Position numbers and translations under genes: made by a program | Notes under the pieces: model-generated | What the model saw: only the letters and a program-made list of their open reading frames with translations | Told to the model about the DNA's origin: nothing | Database searches by the model: none | Shown: one piece after another, positions 1-7,655 of the stretch | How positions within the stretch are numbered: position 1 is the first letter of the stretch | Layout of the letters: each line of letters starts with the position of its first letter | IMG/VR virus record: IMGVR_UViG_3300042691_034982 | Location: 1 to 21,353 of that record | Origin: a virus | DNA length: 21,353 nucleotides | Reading direction: 5' to 3' (one strand)

Positions 1-9
1 TTTTTTGTT

Positions 10-297
10 TTATACCGCAAATACCTCATAAGGCGTAATAATAACTTCAAATGTACAACCAAATGTACAATCAACTATTTTAAAAAGATCACATCCGTTG
101 TTATCGGTTAAAGTTATCATAACTTGTGGTGCGTTTTGAAATATTTCGGGTATTACCGTATTATAAAAAACTTGTGGTGGAACTGGACCCGGATCTATTG
201 TTCCAAGTAAGGTTGTATTATTCCCATAAACATCAGAAATGTAAACATCTACAGGAAATTCACCATTTGATATTGACTCAACTCTAACCTGTTTCAT
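10..297 (-). CDS. Small virion-associated protein, function unknown (95 aa)
   Basis: I do not recognise a family with confidence. The product is about 95 residues, with alternating hydrophobic and polar stretches that suggest an all-beta fold. It contains an NNGCD motif and three closely spaced cysteines in its last 30 residues (CDLFKIVDCTFGC). There is no signal peptide or membrane segment. I chose the ATG at 295-297 because it overlaps the stop codon of the upstream 711-residue gene in an ATGA arrangement typical of translational coupling; a TTG three codons further upstream is the alternative. As the last gene of the tail cluster here, directly after a fibre-like gene, it could be a fibre tip, fibre-associated or chaperone protein. 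That role is inferred from position only. Confidence 0.72.
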   Translation of the reverse strand: MKQVRVESISNGEFPVDVYISDVYGNNTTLLGTIDPGPVPPQVFYNTVIPEIFQNAPQVMITLTDNNGCDLFKIVDCTFGCTFEVIITPYEVFAV

Positions 298-2429
298 GAT
301 GTACAATTTATATCATATATAATTATCAATTCAACTAGAATTTGTTGACCATTTAATATAGTTTCTCCCGGTATTGTTTGGACAATAATCTGATTATTAT
401 TAGAATCTATATTAACATAACCAACACCAGGTACTGACAATAATAAATTTTGTACAACTGCAAAATATTCTTCATCTGAAGGAACATCAACTAATGAAGT
501 CGATGTATAAAATAAATTTGATGTCGATAATCCCAAAGGATTAACACTAACTTTAACTGTGAAAGTTGCAGAACTTAAAACACATCCCGAATTTGTATCT
601 GTTAAATCAGCAAACCCCTCATTTAACATTTGTAATAACCCACATTTAGTCGGCGATTGAATTTCAAATTCCTCACCTCCCATAACATAAGTTTGATAGT
701 TTGAGTATAATGAATTACAAACAATCTCTGTCGTATTTGTTAAAGTACACCCACTAGCATCAGTAACAGTCAAACTATATGTACCTGCGGTTAACCCAGT
801 TACATTTATTTGTTGCGGGTTACCAACAACGTTGTCTGACCAATCAAAAGTGTATGGTGCATTACCAGATGAAATGAATGCCGTAATAGTCCCACCATTT
901 CCATTACCACAAGAAGTGGAGAATAGAGAAAAAGTCAATGGATTACTTTGAGTAATTAATATTTGTTGTGATTGGTAACATCCAGTCGCATCAGTTACTT
1001 TTAAAGTATGTTGACCAGATGATATACTTGTATATGTAACAGCAGTTAGGTTAGTATCTACATAATATTCAATGTCATCCAAAGAATATGTTAACGGTAA
1101 TGTATATCCTGTGCCAACAAAAACATTAATCTTACCGTTTGATAAATTGCAAGTTGTACCAGTTGTTTCAGCAGTAAATGTAAATTTGTTACTTGTAATT
1201 AAAATAACTTCTTCAGAATATGAACATAAATTCGCGTCTTGTACAAAAACTGTGTATGTTCCTGCTGATAGATTTGAAAATGAATAATTCAATAAACTAG
1301 AGGTAATATTTTGTGTTGAACTATCTGGATACACCAAAGTATAAATGTATGGCGCAGTGCCTCCAACTAAATTCACAGTTATTACCCCATCATTACTATA
1401 ACAACTAGAATTGACTGTTGAGACAGTCACCGAATCTATACCTTCAGGTGAAGATAAAAAGGCACTTGCCTGAAAATTACATAACGCAACATCCGTTACA
1501 TTAAAAGTATACGGACCAGCCGTTAAACCTGTTAAAGTGAGTTCCCTACTATATGATATTATGTAATATCCTGTTGATGCCGAGTAATAAAACGGTTCGG
1601 TACCTCCAGTGATTTGTATCGTTAAACTACCATCATTATTTAAACAAGTAGGCGGTATCGCAATAAATTGTCCTAACCCAACGGGATCTACATCTGTTAT
1701 TGTACCTGTTTTAGATACAGAACATCCGAGAGCATCAGTTACAGTTGCAGAATAAACACCACTAGTCAATCCTGTGATTGATGAACCCGTTAAACTATTA
1801 CTCCAAAGATAAGTATATGGTGGCGTACCTGTAATTCCTGTGATATATATCTTACCTAGCGGTTGAGTTCCACATGAAGAATTTGGAACAACATATAACC
1901 CGAAATCTAATGGTGTAGATTCTTGTATTATAAAATCTTGTGTTTTTGCAGTACATCCCCCTATATCTTGAACTAACACATAGTAAGTACCCGCAGTTAA
2001 ATTTGTAAATTCAACTTCAGATGTATTTGTTATTGCAGATGAGATATAGACATCTGAAGTGTCATATAAATAAAAATTTGTTGATGAAAAATTTGATGTT
2101 GATGTTGCAATTACGTATCCATTATTTTCATCACAAGTAGTATCCTGAACTTCAACAATTGAACCTAAAACACCACTCGAAACCGGTATATTTATGTAAT
2201 ATTCTAAATTTACGGGTAACGTTGAATCGTTAACCCTAACTATGTATGTGTCTCCAGATAAACCACTTATAGTTACTGGAGTTAAAACTCCAATAGATGT
2301 ACCAGTGTATGGTGAAATCCATTCTACAGTGTAAGGTGGCGTACCCCCATACAAAAATAATGTAATTGCCCCACTACTAGTATTAGAGCAATCTCCTGTA
2401 ACTGAAATATCATAATTAAAACTTGCCAT
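294..2429 (-). CDS. SprB-repeat tail fibre / adhesin-like protein (711 aa)
   Basis: Residues about 14-568 consist of about seven divergent repeats of 55-75 residues. Each starts near a cysteine followed by an N/G-rich turn (CLNNDG, CYSNDG, CNLSNG), carries a GG-T-x-PY core (GGTPPY, GGTAPY), then a GLTAGTY-like turn, and ends in a VTDA-x-GC-like motif. This matches the SprB repeat of Flavobacteria cell-surface gliding adhesins. Most repeats have a cysteine at each end (for example C186/C236, C262/C317, C507/C561), possibly disulphide-bonded. Residues about 594-711 form a separate C-terminal domain that also resembles the end of the neighbouring 993-residue protein. There is no signal peptide and no type IX secretion sorting domain, and the gene sits in a tail operon, so I infer a virion fibre or receptor-binding protein rather than a cell adhesin. 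The ATG at 2427-2429 lies 4 bases after the upstream stop. Confidence 0.82.
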   Translation of the reverse strand: MASFNYDISVTGDCSNTSSGAITLFLYGGTPPYTVEWISPYTGTSIGVLTPVTISGLSGDTYIVRVNDSTLPVNLEYYINIPVSSGVLGSIVEVQDTTCDENNGYVIATSTSNFSSTNFYLYDTSDVYISSAITNTSEVEFTNLTAGTYYVLVQDIGGCTAKTQDFIIQESTPLDFGLYVVPNSSCGTQPLGKIYITGITGTPPYTYLWSNSLTGSSITGLTSGVYSATVTDALGCSVSKTGTITDVDPVGLGQFIAIPPTCLNNDGSLTIQITGGTEPFYYSASTGYYIISYSRELTLTGLTAGPYTFNVTDVALCNFQASAFLSSPEGIDSVTVSTVNSSCYSNDGVITVNLVGGTAPYIYTLVYPDSSTQNITSSLLNYSFSNLSAGTYTVFVQDANLCSYSEEVILITSNKFTFTAETTGTTCNLSNGKINVFVGTGYTLPLTYSLDDIEYYVDTNLTAVTYTSISSGQHTLKVTDATGCYQSQQILITQSNPLTFSLFSTSCGNGNGGTITAFISSGNAPYTFDWSDNVVGNPQQINVTGLTAGTYSLTVTDASGCTLTNTTEIVCNSLYSNYQTYVMGGEEFEIQSPTKCGLLQMLNEGFADLTDTNSGCVLSSATFTVKVSVNPLGLSTSNLFYTSTSLVDVPSDEEYFAVVQNLLLSVPGVGYVNIDSNNNQIIVQTIPGETILNGQQILVELIIIYDINCTS
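726..2390 (-). repeat. Tandem protein-level SprB-like repeats in the fibre gene
   Basis: About seven tandem units encode residues 14-568 of the 711-residue protein, starting at cysteines 14, 99, 186, 262, 343, 427 and 507. The units are clearly related in protein sequence but have diverged in DNA sequence; I see no long identical DNA copies, so this is an old expansion rather than a recent duplication. The first unit lacks the closing cysteine, and the second lacks the GG-T-PPY core. Confidence 0.75.
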
Positions 2430-2433
2430 TATA

Positions 2434-5415
2434 TCAATTACAATTTATATTTAGACTGATACCAACATTTAAATTTAATATTTGATTTAAATTTCTCGGT
2501 GTCATAGTTAATCCATTTATTGTTAATAAGTTTCCATTAAGAGAATAACCAAAATTAAAATTATTCAGATTTGATAAATAATTAATCAAAGTATTTCTCC
2601 ACATATTATTAGTCGGCACATCATTTATTCCGTATCCCACATAAAAAGGTTCTAGTATTATTTGATTAGTACCAATTTTCAAATCAACAAACCATGTCGT
2701 TGATACGGATTCTTGGATACAATCATTTAAAGTTAATCCACTGGACGCCAAAAATGAATTGATTCTGTTTGTTAAAATACTTTGGAAATTTGATACCGTG
2801 GTATCTCCATTTAGCCATGGATATATATAAAACTCAACAAATTCAGATGCACACGTATAATCAAAAATACTTGATATAATATAACAAGGGTCTACGGGAA
2901 CCGGAACAAATTGACATCCTCGTTGTCTCCTATAAACAAATTTCTGCTTGTGTAATACCGAATTTTCAAACCTTGTACCTGTATTCCATATTGTTGTCGC
3001 AGGAATCATTTGTTCTACTAACTTCATCCAATATGGGCCCAAACCATTTACATAATCAATTAATTTTTGATATGTATATTTGTTTGTAGGTATTCCAACA
3101 GTTTCTTCGGACTCTATATATTTCCACCAAATTGATTGTAATGTAGGATAACCACCTGTTTTACCATCTGTTATGTATTGTCTATTTCTAACATTTACCA
3201 TATTTTCCCAAAATGTTTGAGAAAATTCAAAGAACGTTTTCTTTTTTGGTTCAGGGTTTACAAATGTAGAATCTACACCACCAGGTACAGGATAATTAAC
3301 AGTTAAACCAGTTTCTGGTATTGGATAATCATATAATCTAGATTGCTCCCACACATCATACACTAAACCTTGTCCAGGATTTAAGTATAAATCAACATTC
3401 TTAACATTTAAAACTAATTTTTCATTATCTATAAAGTAATAAGCGTTATAATCCGCTTGATTTGATATTCTTAATTTATCATCATCTGATAGCCATGATT
3501 TATTATTATCAACAATTTTTCTTAACTTAAATCCTTCATTCATATAAGGAAAGTCTCTAAATCTATCAAGATAAATTTGACCGTAAGTAAATGGTTGTAG
3601 TTGAGTTTGTATATCGTAATTTTGTCCTGTATAAACCAAACCCGTTAATTGTACCTCATCAGGACTTCTATGTTGTGGTGTTGATTCATACCATCCCGCT
3701 CCTATTTGAAAATAGTAATCTTCAGTATTAATAGGTGCTTTAGGATATCCCTGACTATCCATAGGATATTCCTCCAAAGTTATTGTGACATCTTGATATG
3801 CGGTACTTGTGGTAATTGCAGTAAAAATTTGACCCTTAATTTTATAAAAATCTCCAGTCACATAATCCGGCGTTTTTTCAACATAGGTGCCACCTGATAT
3901 TTGAGCCCATTGTATATAGAATTGGTCTAAATTAATCTTTTGGTCGGCCAAATAAATATGTTCATTAAATTCAACCAAAGATTCCGGCGCACCTATCAAT
4001 CTCATAAGAAACTCAACAGACCTTCGTGTACCCTTTGACTTAAAAAGATACGCCGAATTCAAAATTAAATTTCGATAAAATGCATAATTTAATTCAGTCG
4101 GAGTTAACGCTCGAGCATATCCTGGATATGTAGGTGTATTTGTATTTCCAAATACTGAACTTAAAAAATCTTCATCAGTAATAGGTGAAAAATTAGATGA
4201 CCACCCCAAAGTTTGCGATAAATTAACTAAAAGTTGTGATGGGATATCATTACCTGGATTGTAATTAACTGAATTCATATATGCCAACGCATCAATGAAT
4301 TGTTTTACTTGGTCAAAACTTCTTCCGTATATTTGAAATATTTTCTCAACTTTTTGTCCGAGTGTATCAAATTCTTTAAGTGAATCTGTAATGAGAAATC
4401 TGGATATTAAATTTGTTTTAAACGAATCTAAATTTTCCGCAATTGCACCCAACTCTTCCAAATAACTATCAAACGCATATGACCTAATATCTAAATTCCA
4501 AAATCCATCTTTTGGCCAAGTAACTTCTTTATATAATGTATAAAACTGACCTGATATATCTTGTTCAGGAACTTGGAATACTGCAGTATATTCAGGTCGT
4601 ATAAGTCTGTTTAGTAAAAACTTCTCTACTTCATCAAAGTTTTCTGCAAAAACTTTATCAACAATAAAATCATTTGGTCTAATTTGATATTCGGATACTG
4701 TATCCGAAACAGAACCACCAAATGGACTACCCGAAACATAGAATTTTAGATTTCCACTAGTAGACGTATTTGTAGGAGTAAATGAAATTATATTATATAT
4801 ATTATCATTTATTGATATACAATAATCCAAATAAGTATTATATAAATTTCTATATTTGGATACTTCAATTTCTCTATACGATAAATTTGTGGTTGCATTT
4901 ATAGTGTAATCTATGTCAAACGGATTTTTAAGTCTATCAACATTTACCTCAAAATATGTCTCATCATTTACAACATCATAATATATATTCTCCGCAGTAT
5001 ATCCTGTGGTGAAATCAGAATTTAAATAAACAACTTCAAGTGCTGCAGGAAACTGATTTATAATTTTTGTAACGGATACACTAAACCTTTTGTTTAATGA
5101 CCCATACATAGAGAAATTCAATACCTGCGATACATCATAATTTGGATATACTCTGAATTGAGTCGCAATTATTCTCCTACTTTCCGTTAAATCCTCTATA
5201 TTCATAGAGTTCAGATTCATAGGTTCTGAAAACGCACCTACATTAAAATTCCTATTAACTTTTTCAGTAACAGATGTGGTAAATTCAAAATTTCCTTGCG
5301 TTAAACCTCCTCCTGTGACAGTCTGTAATCCAACTATGTCATCAGAGAAGGCACCCGCTCCGTTTCCTGGTTGAGGTGGATAAAAATATTTTGTCCTGTC
5401 TATATTTACCGCCAT
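2434..5415 (-). CDS. Putative baseplate wedge protein, gp7 / P2 gpI-like (993 aa)
   Basis: A large structural protein close in length to T4 gp7 (about 1030 residues). Residues about 340-480 look like the tail-protein-I type region found in contractile tail systems: a helical stretch with YGRSFDQVKQFIDALAYMN, then NDIPSQLLVNLSQTLGW and a KGTRRSVEFLMRLIGAP motif. Residues about 790-835 hold GPYWMKLVEQMIPATTIW and a basic RRQRGCQ end, also typical of such proteins. In T4 and P2 this component pairs with the gp6/gpJ protein to form the wedge core. Residues about 876-993 form an extra C-terminal domain shared with the downstream fibre-like protein. The ATG overlaps the upstream stop by one base (TAATG). 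That it is a tail structural protein is fairly sure; the gp7/gpI identity is an inference from motif style, size and gene order. Confidence 0.72.
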   Translation of the reverse strand: MAVNIDRTKYFYPPQPGNGAGAFSDDIVGLQTVTGGGLTQGNFEFTTSVTEKVNRNFNVGAFSEPMNLNSMNIEDLTESRRIIATQFRVYPNYDVSQVLNFSMYGSLNKRFSVSVTKIINQFPAALEVVYLNSDFTTGYTAENIYYDVVNDETYFEVNVDRLKNPFDIDYTINATTNLSYREIEVSKYRNLYNTYLDYCISINDNIYNIISFTPTNTSTSGNLKFYVSGSPFGGSVSDTVSEYQIRPNDFIVDKVFAENFDEVEKFLLNRLIRPEYTAVFQVPEQDISGQFYTLYKEVTWPKDGFWNLDIRSYAFDSYLEELGAIAENLDSFKTNLISRFLITDSLKEFDTLGQKVEKIFQIYGRSFDQVKQFIDALAYMNSVNYNPGNDIPSQLLVNLSQTLGWSSNFSPITDEDFLSSVFGNTNTPTYPGYARALTPTELNYAFYRNLILNSAYLFKSKGTRRSVEFLMRLIGAPESLVEFNEHIYLADQKINLDQFYIQWAQISGGTYVEKTPDYVTGDFYKIKGQIFTAITTSTAYQDVTITLEEYPMDSQGYPKAPINTEDYYFQIGAGWYESTPQHRSPDEVQLTGLVYTGQNYDIQTQLQPFTYGQIYLDRFRDFPYMNEGFKLRKIVDNNKSWLSDDDKLRISNQADYNAYYFIDNEKLVLNVKNVDLYLNPGQGLVYDVWEQSRLYDYPIPETGLTVNYPVPGGVDSTFVNPEPKKKTFFEFSQTFWENMVNVRNRQYITDGKTGGYPTLQSIWWKYIESEETVGIPTNKYTYQKLIDYVNGLGPYWMKLVEQMIPATTIWNTGTRFENSVLHKQKFVYRRQRGCQFVPVPVDPCYIISSIFDYTCASEFVEFYIYPWLNGDTTVSNFQSILTNRINSFLASSGLTLNDCIQESVSTTWFVDLKIGTNQIILEPFYVGYGINDVPTNNMWRNTLINYLSNLNNFNFGYSLNGNLLTINGLTMTPRNLNQILNLNVGISLNINCN

Positions 5416-6323
5416 TAACTAGTTATGTTTGTGAAATTTTTACTGAAATCTATATTATTACCTCTATCTTGTCTTACTTCATATAATAAAGCGTTAAATT
5501 GGTCTCTAATTTCATAGAGATTATATTGTCTGTAAATGTTATTTTGAGAGTCATATATTGTGTAAATACCATCATCAATAGACTTGGTCTGATTACCATA
5601 AAGAGCAATCGCCAATGATGACACATCGTATTCCACCATTTCTACTTCTATCGAAACCGGATTGAAAAAAGTATTTGTTATTATAATATTTTGACTAGGT
5701 TGTCCTATGTATGGTGTTGCATTAGGATTATTTGTTGGCGATGATGATGGTGAAACCGTACAGAATAATAAATTAGAATTTGATTGAACATATCTATATC
5801 TGATCGCCTTTTGGGTTGTATTAACCTCATTTGTCACAACTGGCTCACAATAAAAACAAGAAGTTATTATTCTGAAAAAGTTTGGAATTTTTGAACCGTC
5901 AGGATTGAGATATTCAATTCTAAAACCAACTAATCCTTGTGGAACAAACTTATTTAATGAGTCTGATGGTACATTAGCCAAATCTATAATTATTCCTTTG
6001 ACATTAGGTAAAGCACTCAAAACACCACAATCTGTAATTGATGTTCTGATTTCTTTTGGTCTTACATACAAAGTATATATTCCCAAAGCATTAAATTGAC
6101 CTGCCGGTAAAGTTAAATTATATAATCCACCTAATACTTCAACACCAGCGTTACCACCTGTCTCTGTATTAGCAAAATATGGTCTTAATATTGTTGGCGC
6201 ATCTAACTTTGTTAGAATAAATTCATCAGTAGCGTCTCTCGTTGGTGTGTAGGTCATAATTATCTCTACATCGCTCGGAGAAACATCGCTGGCTCTTATT
6301 GTTCCATATACTCCCGTCGACAC
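5415..6323 (-). CDS. Tail/baseplate structural protein, family unknown (302 aa)
   Basis: I do not recognise a family. The sequence is rich in beta-forming residues, Asn, Thr and Ser. It has a low-complexity Ser/Pro/Asn stretch at residues 190-201 (SPSSSPTNNPNA) that looks like a flexible linker, and a CFYC pair at residues 156-159. The N-terminal half could be an immunoglobulin-like or fibre-attachment domain (an LNPDGSKIPNFF turn near 139-150), but this is speculative. There is no signal peptide or membrane segment. The start is GTG at 6321-6323: an in-frame stop lies five codons upstream, and the next in-frame ATG would remove about 22 residues. Its stop overlaps the start of the 993-residue gene, so the two are probably translated together. 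Its position between a PKD-domain protein and the gp7-like protein suggests a virion component. Confidence 0.7.
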   Translation of the reverse strand: MSTGVYGTIRASDVSPSDVEIIMTYTPTRDATDEFILTKLDAPTILRPYFANTETGGNAGVEVLGGLYNLTLPAGQFNALGIYTLYVRPKEIRTSITDCGVLSALPNVKGIIIDLANVPSDSLNKFVPQGLVGFRIEYLNPDGSKIPNFFRIITSCFYCEPVVTNEVNTTQKAIRYRYVQSNSNLLFCTVSPSSSPTNNPNATPYIGQPSQNIIITNTFFNPVSIEVEMVEYDVSSLAIALYGNQTKSIDDGIYTIYDSQNNIYRQYNLYEIRDQFNALLYEVRQDRGNNIDFSKNFTNITS

Positions 6324-6409
6324 TATTTTATAATTTTAATTCATATATGTTTATAGAACTATTTGTTCTCTTATTATCAATTCCATTATAATGGTTCATA
6401 ACTTTTCGA
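6324..6409. other. Short noncoding gap with a palindrome and a weak hairpin
   Basis: These 86 bases separate the 47-residue zinc-ribbon frame from the 302-residue gene. They hold a perfect 12-base palindrome, CCATTATAATGG (6383-6394), and a small inverted repeat, AGAAC-TATTT-GTTCT (6356-6370). Neither is followed by a T-run on the minus strand, so I do not call a terminator. A 23-codon ATG frame (6328-6399, minus) exists but has no support as a gene. Confidence 0.35.
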
Positions 6410-6553
6410 TTAATTGATTATTTTTTTTTTCTTTTCTGATGAACATTTGTTACAAATCCAATTTTCTCTAATAGAACAATTCAATCTATTCTTCGTAGAG
6501 TATTGTTGTATTTCACCACAAACTGGACAATTTTTTTGGAAAACTTTAGTCAT
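6410..6553 (-). CDS. Small zinc-ribbon protein (47 aa), possible homing-endonuclease remnant
   Basis: A short ATG-to-TAA frame encodes 47 residues with two CxxC pairs, CPVC at residues 9-12 and CNKC at 34-37, separated by 21 residues, with a basic YSTKNRLNCSIREN stretch between them and a lysine-rich tail. This pattern resembles the N-terminal zinc ribbon seen in many phage HNH homing endonucleases, which usually continue into a nuclease domain. Here no nuclease domain follows, so the frame is either a stand-alone zinc-binding protein or a leftover of an endonuclease. A run of ten A residues (minus strand, 6421-6430) near the end could cause slippage; a one-base slip would give a 52-residue product ending at 6396. 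The start lies 16 bases after the stop of the 361-residue gene. Confidence 0.6.
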   Translation of the reverse strand: MTKVFQKNCPVCGEIQQYSTKNRLNCSIRENWICNKCSSEKKKKIIN

Positions 6554-6559
6554 AACATA

Positions 6560-6572
6560 TATAAATAGTTTA
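6560..6572 (-). promoter_or_regulatory. AT-rich 13-mer shared upstream of two genes (copy 1)
   Basis: On the minus strand the sequence TAAACTATTTATA occurs 6 bases upstream of the ATG of the 47-residue frame. It begins with the stop codon of the 361-residue gene. The same 13-mer occurs upstream of the 1569-residue gene. It may be a promoter or translation-related element, but in DNA this AT-rich a chance match is possible. Confidence 0.25.
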
Positions 6573-7655
6573 TTGCTTGTTTTCAACATTATAAAAATTA
6601 TATCCGTAGTTCAACATATCCGCCAAATTATCCACCTCACCCAATCTTTGTATTCTTTCGTATGCACTATTTTTACCCCTCTCTACGAAAACATTTGTCT
6701 GAATTTGTGGTTGATCTATAACTTTTAATAATACTTCCTCTTTAGTTATCGGAACCGCAGTTAAATTATTTTCAGTAAATCCTGACGATGGTTCAAAAAA
6801 TAAGGTTAAACCATTATTATAATCATAATAATTTACTTGATTAATTGTGTATGCAGTGAATACATCATTCATATCTGTAATAGCCCCCCAAATTTGACCG
6901 TTAGCAATCACAGGAACCCCTACTTGATACTTTGGTTTTCCATATTGAGCAAGTTCTTGAACTCTAGATTTTGTCAAACCTGATATTGTATATGGTACTT
7001 GCACATAATCATTTGATGTTTGTGCCGAAACTACATTCACAGCGTCACCTGAAAAAATATAATTATAAGATACAGGAGTTGCTGACCAACTACCCCCTAA
7101 AGGTATAAAATATGCCGTTCCTTGCGGATTTGGTATTTGTACATCAACAAAAGGTGTTGTGATAGTTTTTTGAACTTTTGTTATACCCCAAGGATTTTGC
7201 TGTTGTAGTGTAATAGTGTATGTTCGTGATGCTTGAGGATATATGTGTGATAAATAATTAGGTGTAAATGTGTTAATAACTTGCGATGGAGATCCGTCAC
7301 CCCAATTTATGGTATAAACCGATAACTCCAAAAACTTTTCAAATTCACCAGAGGTATTATAAACATACCAAGTATATGGGTCACCTGTTGTCGCCGAAAA
7401 TATAAAGTTTGTTACCACATCTTTCTGTAATATAGCCCCATCAAATGGACTGTAATAACCACAATCAACAGTATTCTCCCTTAATAAAATATTAACAGTC
7501 AATCCAGTTAATGTAGAAGACCCATTTGGTCCTGAACTAACAACCTGGGTCATACCCGAATATACACCAACTTTTTCTCCTTTGTAATCAACAACAGATA
7601 AATCACCTTTGATTGTTTCAGGAGATACTATAAATTTGTAATAGTCTTGAGTCAT
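6570..7655 (-). CDS. PKD-domain tail/baseplate structural protein (361 aa)
   Basis: Residues about 80-168 form a PKD (polycystic kidney disease) immunoglobulin-like domain. It shows the signature INWGDGSPS at 116-124 and the closing strand LSHIYPQASRTYTITL at 135-150. PKD domains are common in surface proteins of Bacteroidota and occur in phage fibres, where they mediate weak binding to polysaccharide or protein surfaces. The remaining C-terminal half is of unknown fold and ends in a charged segment (VERGKNSAYERIQRLGEVDN near 324-343) that could be an assembly or attachment element. No signal peptide or membrane segment is seen. The ATG overlaps the upstream stop by one base (TAATG), implying coupled translation. 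Its place inside the baseplate operon makes a virion role, perhaps a decoration or fibre-network protein, the best inference. Confidence 0.75.
   Translation of the reverse strand: MTQDYYKFIVSPETIKGDLSVVDYKGEKVGVYSGMTQVVSSGPNGSSTLTGLTVNILLRENTVDCGYYSPFDGAILQKDVVTNFIFSATTGDPYTWYVYNTSGEFEKFLELSVYTINWGDGSPSQVINTFTPNYLSHIYPQASRTYTITLQQQNPWGITKVQKTITTPFVDVQIPNPQGTAYFIPLGGSWSATPVSYNYIFSGDAVNVVSAQTSNDYVQVPYTISGLTKSRVQELAQYGKPKYQVGVPVIANGQIWGAITDMNDVFTAYTINQVNYYDYNNGLTLFFEPSSGFTENNLTAVPITKEEVLLKVIDQPQIQTNVFVERGKNSAYERIQRLGEVDNLADMLNYGYNFYNVENKQ

Noticed and set aside
294-2429. The 711-residue protein as a secreted bacterial gliding adhesin, which would imply a host chromosome
   Set aside because: No signal peptide or type IX secretion sorting domain, the end matches a neighbouring phage tail protein, and the gene is embedded in a tail operon.
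6383-6394. Perfect palindrome CCATTATAATGG as a possible operator
   Set aside because: Single copy as far as I can see, AT-rich core, and no nearby regulator gene; kept only as a note on the gap.
6328-6399. 23-codon minus-strand frame between the zinc-ribbon frame and the 302-residue gene
   Set aside because: Too short, no motif, no clear initiation signal; chance frames of this size are common here.
6414-6728. 104-codon open frame on the plus strand
   Set aside because: It overlaps the end of the PKD gene and the zinc-ribbon frame in antisense; the Phe/Leu/Ile-rich product is what AT-rich antisense DNA gives.
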